Source of the DNA: Apostichopus japonicus
Taxonomy: Eukaryota; Echinodermata; Holothuroidea; Aspidochirotida; Stichopodidae
Reading direction: 5' to 3'
Assembly: GCF_037975245.1 (NCBI RefSeq)
Contig: NC_092566.1
Coordinates: forward strand, 8,722,001-8,786,000
Length of the DNA stretch: 64,000 bases
Under the pieces are notes generated by a model, which was given only the letters and a program-made list of their open reading frames with translations, had not been told where the DNA came from and did not search any database. Positions 46,732-58,329 of the stretch are shown in pieces; position 1 is the first letter of the stretch, and each line of letters opens with the position of its first letter. The position numbers were made by a program, and so were the translations under genes.

Positions 46732-48924
46732 TCAATTCCCATTCAGGTCAAAGATATGCATCCTTGCAGACCGAAAGGTAATTACCAAGAGCTTAGGCTT
46801 TGATTTTTCGATTTTCGAGCCTGATGCTACACATAAAGACACCGCATCCGAGAAAAATGGCATAAATTCTTTGGTTATGGCACTGTTGTCTCCTCTGTAC
46901 TGAACAACGACACAACGCTGTTCACAGGAGAATTGTTTCTCCCTCCATAGAATATAAATGAAGCCCTTCCCGTCTGAGCAAACACTGACAGGTATGTTGC
47001 ACTTATTACTGACCTCTGGTTTTTGAAATTCGTGAATTGTATCACCTTTCATATTTATAGCCCACGCTTGTCTCCCTTCTTTATCACAAACGAAGATGTT
47101 TGAATTGTGGACAATTAGATCGGCTGGCCACGCTATTATCTCTGGAAGTCGTATGGTGTGCTTATAAGTTAAGCTCTCATCAAGCACGTACAGATTTCTG
47201 TTCTTATAGATGCCTAGAATGATGGAGTTGCTGACAGAATCTGAAGCGATGCATGCAACTCGCTGTTTTGATCGTGACCATCCTCGGATGAAATCACCCA
47301 GGTGCTTGTTCAAATATGAACCATCACTTATACCAAACAGAGCTATTCCATCTTCTTGGCAGGCAACAGCAATTTTTAACTTATGGACAAGAGCACAGTA
47401 ACAGCCAGGTGAGAAAAGTATTGAATTGAAATGTGTGCCAAGCTTAGAACTTACAATTTTGCCTGTCATGTCCATTAAACTGATATAGTTTTGTTTGTCT
47501 GATGTACCTCCACTGATAACGATTCTATCATTCCGTGTACATGCTATACTATTGATATACAAGCCGGCAGCTTTGATACCATCAACGTGAACCACAGTGG
47601 CTTCAGTGCTGCATAAGTGTCCTTTTTCTCGCTGTTTCTCATAAATTGCTAGTTTTGCCACATTGGAATAGTCCTTTTTCATATCCTGAATCAACGGCTC
47701 TGTGGCTTGGCAGATAGCTTCAATATTATGCGCTGCATTCCAATCATCCTGACTCGAAAGAACGTTTTCGGCTGTTTTAGTGACATTTTCAAATTTTCTA
47801 ATCGCACAATTTGTTTCCGAAAATTGTTTCTCCAATTTAAGAAGCTTCTCTCTCTTCTCAGATTCTATTTCGGTACAAACTTTTTGCAACTCCTGATCGA
47901 GTTGGTTGAGTTTTGCATTTACAACCTCTTGTTCTTGTTTTGAACGTTTCTTCAATGCGTTTGACTTTATAGTTGCCTCTGTGCGATGATTGCTTTTAAT
48001 TTGTTCGTATTTCTTTCGAATTTGCTTTATGTCCCGTGCCATTTCCTGGTCTGTATGTGTAACATTTTCTTCTAGTTTCCGTGTGATTATTCTTCTTTCA
48101 AACTCTATCTTTCGTTGAATATCTCGCTGTGTACTTTCCAGACGACTCTTCCTTTCATTGTATTTCTTTGTACTATCGTCCAAATGTTTGGCGGCATTAG
48201 TGACAATTTCGTCTTCAGTCAGTTTTATTTGGGAGAATGTTTCATAAACTCTGTCTTTCCACTCATCAAGGGCCTTTAACTGCCTCTTTAATTTCTCTCT
48301 TTCTGATTTGGCAAGTTCTGTGACGTCATAAATATCATGATTCTTGTGTTCTCCGTAGGTACAGGTCAAACAAATTGGGCGGTTTGCGCAAGATTTACAA
48401 CATAACTGTGACTGATTCTGAGGATGAGTCTGGCACCTGGGAGCTTCCTTCAAAATGGATAACTTTTCAAGGGTGATATTTTTGGCTTCAACATCTTCCA
48501 GTGATAGGATATGCGGCCTATGTTCCTGTAAACTTTTCCTGCTCAAGTGATATTCATGACAATCCTCGCACAAGAAATCAGTACACTTGAAGCAGTATGC
48601 TGAAGATTTGGTTTGCTTAGAACAATCACCGCAAATAAGAATTTGATCTTCAATCAGAGACTTTTTAACTTTAATATAATCTAGAATTTCGTTCATGTAA
48701 AAGTCTGACTTAAAGCCCTCTACGCCATTTTTTGGAACATCGATCTTTTCCTGACATAACGGACATTTGAAATCAGTAGGATTTTTGTCGATCATTTTCT
48801 CCAAGCATTCTGTACAGTATCTATGGAGACATTGTAGTTGCCTTGGTTTCTTATATTGTTCAAAGCAAACACAACACTGACAAAACTTCTCATCGATATC
48901 ATCCAACACTTTCGCAGTGGCCAT
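46732..48924 (-). CDS. TRIM-C: intact TRIM-type E3 ubiquitin ligase
   Basis: Intronless CDS of 730 aa when started at MATAKVLDD (48924), the start shared by all copies. RING, B-box1 and B-box2 ligands are all present as in TRIM-A, followed by the coiled coil and propeller-like C-terminus ending HIFDLNGN. It has one net residue fewer than A, within an IYEKQREKGHL segment. Unlike A, the frame stays open upstream to an ATG at 49074 (50 more residues); I treat that as 5' leader because the frame is not kept in A, B or E. It sits about 0.8 kb from a DR1-type motif at 49742. Likely a ubiquitin ligase of unknown target. Substitutions against A are spread through the coiled coil. Confidence 0.92.
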   Translation of the reverse strand: MATAKVLDDIDEKFCQCCVCFEQYKKPRQLQCLHRYCTECLEKMIDKNPTDFKCPLCQEKIDVPKNGVEGFKSDFYMNEILDYIKVKKSLIEDQILICGDCSKQTKSSAYCFKCTDFLCEDCHEYHLSRKSLQEHRPHILSLEDVEAKNITLEKLSILKEAPRCQTHPQNQSQLCCKSCANRPICLTCTYGEHKNHDIYDVTELAKSEREKLKRQLKALDEWKDRVYETFSQIKLTEDEIVTNAAKHLDDSTKKYNERKSRLESTQRDIQRKIEFERRIITRKLEENVTHTDQEMARDIKQIRKKYEQIKSNHRTEATIKSNALKKRSKQEQEVVNAKLNQLDQELQKVCTEIESEKREKLLKLEKQFSETNCAIRKFENVTKTAENVLSSQDDWNAAHNIEAICQATEPLIQDMKKDYSNVAKLAIYEKQREKGHLCSTEATVVHVDGIKAAGLYINSIACTRNDRIVISGGTSDKQNYISLMDMTGKIVSSKLGTHFNSILFSPGCYCALVHKLKIAVACQEDGIALFGISDGSYLNKHLGDFIRGWSRSKQRVACIASDSVSNSIILGIYKNRNLYVLDESLTYKHTIRLPEIIAWPADLIVHNSNIFVCDKEGRQAWAINMKGDTIHEFQKPEVSNKCNIPVSVCSDGKGFIYILWREKQFSCEQRCVVVQYRGDNSAITKEFMPFFSDAVSLCVASGSKIEKSKPKLLVITFRSARMHIFDLNGN

Positions 48925-49741
48925 TTTGTGATATAAACTCGCTGTCGAAAGAAAAATATACATTGACAACTTATATTTGTTGAAAGTATAACCAGAATGC
49001 CATTGCCTGACCTCGTCAATTTCCATAGGCTTACACACCCAATAGAGTGCACTAACATGAAGTTCATATACCAAATGTAGTACTTTGGACTAGTGTAAAA
49101 TCTGAACAAGTACAAATATAAGATACATAAGTGTAATACAAGAATTCTTTTGTTCAAGTCCTCGGTCCGAATGCAAAACAGTAAAGAGCACACATAAACA
49201 TGTACATATATATCACCACTATCGCAAACATTCCAACTGCCGTCTATAAGGAATCAACCAGTTAATCGAACGGTTTAGCGATACCATGCCATATGTTATA
49301 TGATAGTATTGAAAACTGCACACAGCTGTACACAAGGTTTGTAAGTGCATTTGACTTCAAGTGTTCAGCAAGTATTAATTCGGACTTACATATCAACTAT
49401 GTACAGTTCATTGACATCTGCATACAAGTGAACCTCCATTCCAAGTATGAACTTCAAGGAAGATGTACTTTTTGTATTATCACGTTAGGAAGGTTTTTAT
49501 AATACCTATGTTGACCACAAATGATCTTTGACCTCCACTTATAAGGTTATGTACTTATATCACAGTATTTATTGATCAAATATGGACTTCAACCAAGATG
49601 AACATTTTGATTAAAAGTGCTCACATAGTTTTAAAATGTAAACGTTTTTGCCTCTAATGCCCTTTGACATTAATTACTTTCGATAATGTTTTTGCGCTTA
49701 CCATGGAGAATCTATCTACTTGCCGCTATGTATAATTATGT

Positions 49742-49754
49742 TGACCTTTGACCT
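49742..49754 (-). promoter_or_regulatory. DR1-type motif upstream of TRIM-C
   Basis: Perfect TGACCTTTGACCT about 0.82 kb upstream of the intact TRIM-C start. Confidence 0.4.
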
Positions 49755-51747
49755 TAACTATCAATAATACGTCTTTACTTACAATGGAGGATCTACCTAT
49801 ACCAAGTTACTGTCTGAATTTCAAACAATAATGTTGACTCCGGCCAAAGAGAATCTGCAAGGTCCTTGTTGAACCACCTTGCTTCGGCAAAAAAATCAAA
49901 GTTGAGATCGGACTGTTGTCGTGTTCTCGAGAAAGCATTATTTTATAACCAAACATTGCTTTCACGTGCATATTTTGTCTATTGATACTATACTATAGTT
50001 ACCTAAGCTAATATAACAGTACTGTGAGTATACTGTCTCTATGATAACAACTGTATGGGTACAGCAGAAGTGCACATTATCTTAATATAAAACTTAACCA
50101 GGTAGCTTTCATGACTGGAATAACTTAACTCACCTGAGAACGGATTTTCGTGTTTGAGTGGATGGTGTTAAACGGGTTTCCTCACATCCACTTTCCGCAC
50201 GTGTCCGCAAATACAACTTCGTGTGCTTCTTACCTTGTGTTTCTGTTCGCTAATTACACGTAGGCCTACGCAAGTGTACTATACTTATGTGCTAGGCAAA
50301 ACCGGTATTTTCAACAGGATAAAAATAGATGGACTTCAAACTTGGTATATACACGTGCCTGGATATGGGTTGTTGCGCCTGTGTGGCCAATAATGTCATA
50401 GGATCAATTGTCAAGTAACCAAAAACAGCATTGCAACCATTACACGTACACTAAAATAGCAATATGGCAAAATACTTCTTCAAAAACAAGTAGGTTATCC
50501 CAGACTATAAGTCTACAGTGTATTAATTCAAGCTACATGCAGTTTCTTCCAAACAAAAGCACAAAGACTATTATATTGTTTTGTCTCTGTGTGTGGTGTT
50601 TTCTGTATTTAAGTTTCCATCATTCTACTTTTCCTCCTGTTGACCCGAATCTTCCGGTAACGCACTGCATATATGTAAGGGTGACGTTTTACAATGTAAT
50701 TGTTTATGACCTATAATCAACTGAAACAACCGACTGCACAATAATCTCAGTGGTGTTTGAATATCATACCTCTAAATGGCGTAGGGAGGTACGTAGAATG
50801 TTTCAGGTGTATTATCATAAAGGTGTAAAAACATTCCTGAAGTATGAACTTGCATGGGGACAATAACACAACTTTCTAGCACATTAATGTGCTGCAGGGG
50901 CAGTGACATACGCACTGTAGTAATCTTGTACTAACGGCTACTTCTTATCATGAACCTTCATCATTTTGTTTACGTAATATATTCCCGTGAATTTTGGTCT
51001 TATTGCTCGAATTTGTGAGAATATGGCAGGTGAATTTCACACTGCAACATCTTCATCTCCCGACTCATTATCATGCATCAAGTAACCAATATTATATAGG
51101 ATTCTGCAGTTAAATAGGAAAATACATTGCAAATATATGAACCTTTGATCAAAATATTTCACTAGTTGCCTTATCCCGATAATGAAGTGAACGGTGCTGT
51201 TGGGCAATATTTATGAACAAGTGGTCCTGAGTTTCATGCACATAAGCGCAGTGAGGGAACTAAACCTTGACTGTTCACACATAAAATAAAAAAAGTTCAA
51301 AATCGGTTTTCTAGTTTATTTTTAACACGCATCCCGAACACCACGGGGCGTAACAATATTAGGGAGGACGTTAATTGCAACTGCTTATGACAGAAGTTAA
51401 AAATTTGATAATGAGATCACCGGAGAGCAACTCCCACCCCGTCCTTCCACATTAAGAGTCTGGTCTCCCAAAAACTAAAGATTTTCAATTGACGATAATG
51501 GATATTTCTGATTTATTAGCAATACCATGTCAAAATGTCTCTTTTGGTTCGTATTATTGACCAAATTTTACGCGAACACAAACTCACACCAATTATTTTT
51601 TGAACCCGACTTCAAATATTGTTCTCAGTCTATCCAATGTTATTGTGTTACCCTATGTTTGGGATAAAACCTACTGACACTATTGATTTGGTCTGCGTCC
51701 CTCCCGTACGTGTTCCAATAGGGTCCAAAATACAAAACGTCAAGGAG

Positions 51748-53395
51748 CTATTCCATCTTCATGGCAGGCAACAGCAATTTTTAACTTATTGACATGAGCA
51801 CAGTAACAGCCAGGTGAGGAAAATATTGAATTGAAATGTGTGCCAAGCTTAGAACTTACAACTTTGCCTTTCATATCTATTAAACTGATATAGTTTTGTT
51901 TGTCTGGTGTACCTCCACTGATAACGATTCCACCATTCCATGTACATGCTATACTATTGATATACAAGCCGGCAGCTTTGATATAATCAATGTGAACCAC
52001 AGTGGCTTCAGTGCTGCATAAGTGTTCTTGTTTTAGCTGTCTCCCTACATAAATTGCCACTTTTGCCACATTAGAATAATCCTTTTTCATATCCTGAATC
52101 AACGGCTCTGTGGCTTTGCAGATAGCTTCAATATTATACGCTGCTGTCCAATCATCCTGACTCGAAAGAACGTTTTCATGTGTGTTTGTGACATTTTCAA
52201 ATTTTCTAACCGTACTGTTTACTTCTGAAGAAAACTTCTCCCAGTTTAGAAGCTTCTTTTATTTCGGTACAAACTTTTTGCAACTCCAGAGCGATTCGGT
52301 TGCGTTTCGCATTTGCATCCTCTTCACTCGCGGATCCAAGGGGGGGGGGGGGCAAGGGGGGCCATGGCCCCCCAAAGGTGAGCCAAAAAGTGTTTTCGAA
52401 CATCCGCTAAATCATATGATTGGAAATTAAAAAAATCGAGAGGAATAGCAGTGGTAGACTAGTCTAAACCTTTTCGTTTTCTGGTTTAAAATTAAATGCA
52501 GAGCTCCCAACTGACCCGCAATTCGCGGGAATTAGACCCGCATTCTAACACCCAAACCCGCTGACCCTCACAAGCGTCCGAAAAAACCGCATTGTAATTG
52601 TCAAGTATACATAAAAAAAATTGCATCAAATTTTGACTTAGCAACCACCATTTCTTTAGCATTTAGCATAATAGAGTATAAAACCTCCTTTACAGCATCA
52701 TTTGAACCTCAAATTAGCCTATATTTCTTTTCATTGGGGCGAGCAGCGAACATTTTCATGCCACGGGAAAGAATGAATTATCACCTACTATTCAATTTAT
52801 TGATGTTACACACAAAAAAATGCATATTTCTCAGAAAATTTTGGGTGACAAAAGCCTTTCTAAGTGCCACCATTTTACATGTAGGCATCACCAGGATTCC
52901 AAAAAAAATCAAAAGGGGAGGGGGTCACCCCCTCCCCTTATACCCCTCCCCAGGACGGCGATTTGTGGCATGGACCAGTACTTGCCTTTTCAAGAGTTGG
53001 GAGCTATGTAAATGTATGAGCATGAGGATTTACAGTTTAACACCATTTTGCAGTTACAGGCTGGTTGTAAGAAATTTATAACCTATGAGAAATAATTTTT
53101 TTTGAGAAAGATTTTTGAGAACTTTTTTTCATAAATATTTTAGAAAATTACACCTGGGAAACATTTTTTTTAGAAGTAAATTAACATCACCATTGTACAC
53201 TTTTGTCGCACCAAATTGCATCTGAGGGCATTCAGCAATAGGAAATTTTCCAAAGGGGAGGGTGGCATCCCCTCCCCTTAGACCCCTCCCCCATATCACT
53301 CTAATGCCACTTTGGCCCCTCCCAAGCAAAGGCCCTGGATCCGCCAGTGATCCTCTTGAGCTTGTTTTGAGCGTGTCTTTTTTTGAACGTGTCAA
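51748..53395 (-). pseudogene. TRIM-D: internal TRIM fragment, deleted and interrupted
   Basis: Only the coiled-coil end and the start of the propeller-like region remain (for example YINSIACTWNGGIVISGGTP). No RING, B-box or C-terminus. A hAT element splits it at 52325-53349. The right edge has a short duplicated TTTTGA-CGTGTC stretch before switching to 5'-block sequence. Confidence 0.92.
52325..53349. mobile_element. hAT-type element, 1025 bp, 8-bp TSD, within TRIM-D
   Basis: Termini CACTCGCGGATCCAAGG and, reverse-complemented, CACTGGCGGATCCAGGG. Exact duplication ATCCTCTT at 52317-52324 and 53350-53357. Contains two GGGGAGGG/CCCTCCCC hairpins (near 52916 and 53256). No transposase frame. 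Confidence 0.92.
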
Positions 53396-54673
53396 AGATA
53401 TAGCAAAATATGTAAAAATTTATTGTAGGACAATCTCTTATCATCTTTGTTTAAAAATACATAATAGCATTATCGGAAAAACTATATCTTATACCAGACG
53501 AAACTGGACATTAAACACTACAAAGTCTACTTAATCGAATTTGTGTGAGTCTATAAGGCAGAAACTGTTCAATGCAATGAAATGAAATGTTTATAGGAGT
53601 TGAAAATAGATAACTTACTGTAAACTTCGACAACAGCTACTTCTTCGAAGTTTTGCCTCGATCGTGCACTTTCATCATATATTTTCGTATAATTTGGTCT
53701 TATTGCTCGTATTTATAAGAATATGACAGGAACACACTGCAACATCTTCGTCTCCTGGCTCATTATCATTGTATCAATTAATCAATATTTTTCAGAATTC
53801 TGCAGTTTAATGGGAAACACACTTTGCGAATATATGAACCTTTGATCATAATATTTCACTAGTTGCCTTATCCCGGTAATGAAGTAAACGGTGCTGTTGA
53901 GCAATATTTATGAACAACTGATCCTGAGTTTCATGCACATAAGCGCAGTGAGGGAACTATACCTTGACTGTACACACTCAAAATAAAAAGATCAAGATTT
54001 GGTTTCTATTTTTAACACACATCCCGAACACCCCGGGGCGTAACAATATCAGGGAGGACGTAAATTGCATCTGCTTATGACAAAAGTTAAAAATTTGATA
54101 ATGAGATCACCGGAGAGCAACTCCCACCCCCTCCCTCCCCCTTAACAGTCTGGTCTCCCAAAAACTAAAGATTTTCAATTTGACAAAAATGGATATTTCT
54201 GATTTATTAGCAATACTATGTAAAAATGTCTCTTTTTGGTTCGTATTTTTGACCCAATTTGACACGCACACAAACACACAAAATATTTTTGGAACCCCAC
54301 CTCAAATATTGTACTAAGTCCATCCAATTTTATTGCGTTACCCTATGTTGGGGATAAAACCTACTGACACTGTTGATTTGGTCCGCGTTCCCCTCCTACG
54401 TGTTCCAATGGGGTCCAAAATACAGAGCAGTGGCAAAGAAAGCTAAACCAAAACGTCAAGGAGCAGATCTCGGGTGTTTTAGGGTATTCTCCACTATTCT
54501 CAGGCCAAGCTATACATGTTTTTAGGTTGTACATTTATAAAGCGCTTTGAGCAGCTTTGCTGATTATGCGCTATTTAAATATTACTTATTATTATAACAG
54601 ATACATATACAAATGGGATGATGGAAATTTCAATATTTTTATTTTCAAGCATCAACACTTTCGGAAGTTCCAC

Positions 54674-54677
54674 TTAA
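54674..54677. other. Empty MITE target site (TTAA)
   Basis: The flank reads GGAAGTTCCACTTAATTGGT, exactly the sequence that brackets the MITE in units A and B, with a single TTAA. Confidence 0.9.
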
Positions 54678-56087
54678 TTGGTATATCGAAATGTCAATTT
54701 TTCACCTTCAAAACATGATTCGATTTCATGATCATGTAATATCGAAATTTCGACATATCCCTTTAAATGTCGACCTTGTAATTTCGACGTGTTATATACG
54801 TCTTCCGCTTGTTTAATTGTTTTTTATTTCAGTTTCAACTTTTTACAAAATTTCAAAGATTTTGTCTGAAATTTGGATTATTTTATATCTATAAAGTTCA
54901 ATTATTGATTCTTTATTAATAGTCTGCATTTTTTACCGAACTTTTTCAATAAAAAAAAATGGAATTAGTAGGACCATTTTAGACAAAAGTAAAACATTCA
55001 AGTTCGAATTGAGCTGTTCGAACTGTTGTTGTCTCAAAATGGAGAGAGTAGTAACATTTTCAGTGAATTGCAAATAATGCCTTCGAATGACATCAAATGA
55101 CCTTGAGAATGGCCGAAATCACCTCGGTCAAAACTCCAAACCCTATATTTTCACCAATTTTCATTTTCATAAAAATCTAAAGTTAAGTGAATGAGAGCAT
55201 TTAAAGCGCTGCTGCCGCAAACATTCTTGACAAAAAATGCCTCTCGATCATAATACCTCATAATCCATTCTAGTCCGTTTAACAGTTAATCATAGTACAG
55301 GACGAAATTTGTAACCGGTATCCAAAATACATACCGAACCAAATCGTTACAGCCTTTATAAAAGATAATTAGGATATTATATGTGGGCGTAATGCATCCA
55401 TCATTTGGTTCAAAACGTGTATAGGAAACCAATTTATAGTAAAAAACAGAAGAGAACTCGAAACAGACAAATATGTTCAAAGAAACTCCCTGGCTTAATT
55501 CTCAAGTCAATAACTTGCTCCGTTACTAAGATATTGCTATATGTATACAATTTAGCAAACATTCAGTCTAAAAAAATGTATTATGTAAATGTTTGGTGAC
55601 GTCATTGATTATAAAACATTCACTTGACCTTACTGTTCTTAGGGTGTGGCAGAGGGGTTGCATAGTGAAATAAACTTACACCATAAGGCGTTAACACTGA
55701 TAAGTTTTAAACCTGTAATGCTACTCTCATGAGGTAGATTATACTATAAAAATTAAGGCTGTAGGCCTTTACACGTAAGGTTGTGCAAAATGCTGCTTCT
55801 TTTATTGATTTAGGCTACTTATTAATTTTTGTGTGGGATTGAAAAGGTGTTAGGAATGTATTTTCTACACCACTCTGGGTCAGCAGCTGTAAATATTATT
55901 TGCTTTCACGCTACGTTATTTAGCGTATTATGTTATGTTAGAAGCAACGGTAATGACTAATTCGATGGTATATACAAAGGTATAGGAAGCATAACGAAAC
56001 CCTACCGCATGTTGAATGTCTGAATGATAGTACCGTTTAGTATAATTGAGAAAAATAAATGTCAATTGCGTCTTGCGCAGTCCCTTT

Positions 56088-58329
56088 TCACCCATTCAGG
56101 TCAAAGATATGCATCATTGCAGACTGAAAGGTAATTACTAAGAGCTTAGGCTTGAAGTCTGACGTTACACATAAAGACACCGCATCCGAGAAAAACAGCG
56201 GAAATTCTTTGGTTATGTCACTGTTCTCTCCTCTGTACTGAACAACAACACAACACTGTTCACACGGGGTTTGTTTCTCCCTCCAAAGAATATAAATGAA
56301 GCCCTTCCCGTCTGAGCAAATACTGACAGGTATGTTGCACCTTTTGCTGACCTCTGGTTTTTGGAATTCGTGAATTTGTGCATCTTTCATGTTTATAGCC
56401 CATGCTTGTCTCCCTCCTATATCACAAACGAAGATGTTTGAATTGTGGACAATTAGATCGACTGGCCACAGGCTTATGTCCCATGGAAGTCGTATGGTGT
56501 CTTTATAATTTAAGCTCTCGTCAAGCACGTGCATATCTCTGTTGTTATAGATGCATAGAAAGATGGAGTTAGTTACAGAATCCGTAGCGATGCATGTAAC
56601 TCGCTGTTTTGACTGTGACCACCCTGGGATGAAATCGCCCAGGTGCTTGCTTAAATATGAACCATCAATAATATCATACAGAGCTATTCCATTTTCTTGA
56701 CAAGCAACAGCAATTTTTAACTCATTGACAGGAGCACAGTAACAGCCAGGTTCGGAAAGTACTGATTTGAAATGTTTACCTAGCTTAGAATTTAAAACTC
56801 TGCCTGTCATGTGTATAAAACTGATATAGTTTTGTTTGTCTGATGTACCCCCACTGATAACGATTCTACCATTCCATGTACATGCTATACCAGGGAGCTG
56901 CTACTAGAGTAGCAGCTCCCTGGCTATACTATTGATATACAAGCCGGCAGCTTTGATACCAGCAATGTGAACCACAGTGGCTTCAGTGCTGCATAACTGT
57001 TCTTGTTTAGCTGTCGCCCTACATAAATTGCTAGTTTTGCCACATTGGAGTAGTCCCTTTTCATATCCCGAATCAACGGCTCTGTGGCTTGGCAGATAGC
57101 TTCAATATTATGCGCTGCAGTCCAATCATCCTGACTCGAAAGAACGTTTTCAGCTGTGTTTGTGACATATTCAAATTTTCTAACCGTACTATTTACTTCT
57201 GAAGAAAACTTCTCCCAGGTTAGAAGCTTCTCTCTCTTCTCAGATTCTATTTCGGTACAATCTTTTTGCAACTCCAGAGCGAGTTGTTTGCGTTTCGCAT
57301 TTGCATCTTCTTGAGCTTGTTTTGAACGTTTCTTTAAGGCATTCGAGGTTTTAGTTGCCTCTGTGCGATGATTGATTTCAATTAGTTTGTAATTCTCTCG
57401 AATTTGTTGAATTTCCCTTTCTATTTCCTTGTCTTTACGTGAAATATTTTCTTCAAGTTCCTGTGTTATTTCATTTTCTTCAACCTCAATCTTTCGTTGA
57501 ATATCTCGCTGTGTACTTTCCAGACTACTCTTCGTTTCATTGTTTTTCTTTGTACTTGCGTCCAAATGTTTGGCGGCATTAGAGAAAATTTCGTCTTTAG
57601 CCATTTTTATTTGGGAGAGTGTTTCATAAACTCTGTCTTTAAACTCATCAAGGGCCTTTGACTGCCTCTTTAATTTCTTTCTTTCTGATTTGGCAATTTC
57701 TTTCTTTCTGATTTGGCAAGTTCTGTGACGTCATACATATCATGATTTCTGTGTTCTCCGTAGGTACAGGTTAAACAAATTGGGCGGTTTGCGCAAGATT
57801 TACAACATAACTGTGACTGATTCTGAGGATGAGTCTGGCACCTGGGAGCTTCCTTTAATATGGATAACTTTCCGAGAGTGATATTTTTGGCTTCAACATC
57901 TTCCAGTGATAGGATATGTGGCCTATGTTCCTGTAAACTTTTCCTGCTCAAGTGATATTCATGACAATCCTCGCACAGAAAATCAGTACACTTGAAGCAG
58001 TATGCTGAAGATTTGGTTTGCTTGGAACAATCACCGCAAGTAAGAATTTGATCCTTTTTCAGAGACTTTTTTACTTTAATATAATCTAGGATTCCAATCA
58101 TGTAAAAGTCTGACTTAGAGCCCTCTACGCCATTTTTTGGAACATCGATCTTTTCCTGACATAATGGACACTTGATATCAGTAGGATCTTTGGCGATCAT
58201 TTTCTCCAAGCATTCTGTACAGTATCTATAGAGACATTGTAGTTGCCTTGGTTTCTTATATTGTTCAAAGCAAACACAACACTGACAAAACTTCTCATCG
58301 ATATCATCCACAACTCTAGCAGCGGCCAT
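56088..58329 (-). pseudogene. TRIM-E: TRIM pseudogene with several lesions
   Basis: Starts MAAARVVDD at 58329. RING, B-box1 and B-box2 are intact through TYGEHRNHDMYDVTELAKSE. A 23-bp tandem duplication of the TTTCTTTCTGATTTGGCAA region (about 57690-57735) then shifts the frame, and the product stops at 57670. A second frameshift lies near 57005, and a 32-bp palindrome at 56891 adds an in-frame TAG. The last 240 codons (56810-56088) are open again and match TRIM-B, sharing features such as NSIFLCIYNNRDM. A short RING/B-box peptide of 219 aa is the only intact product possible. Confidence 0.9.
56891..56922. mobile_element. 32-bp perfect palindrome with 7-bp target duplication
   Basis: Two back-to-back CAGGGAGCTGCTACTA arms (16 bp each) with nothing between. 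Flanked by GCTATAC at 56884-56890 and 56923-56929; all other TRIM copies have one GCTATAC. Looks like a pair of transposon ends without an interior. Confidence 0.85.

Larger units (their letters stand above)
44970..51351. repeat. TRIM-array unit C
   Basis: Third unit. Its 3' block 44970-46731 lacks about 500 bp present in A (junction near 46590). Intact TRIM-C follows, then a shortened 5' block 48925-51351 that joins sequence equivalent to 28240 and 30530 of unit A near 50331. About 400 bp at 50525-50940 has no counterpart in A; nothing coding is seen in it. Confidence 0.78.
51352..54049. repeat. TRIM-array unit D (heavily deleted)
   Basis: Fourth unit, only 2.7 kb. A short 3' block (51352-51747) joins directly to the middle of TRIM, and the TRIM remnant joins the far end of the 5' block at about 53395. 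The MITE, the TRIM ends and most of the 5' block are gone. Confidence 0.8.
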
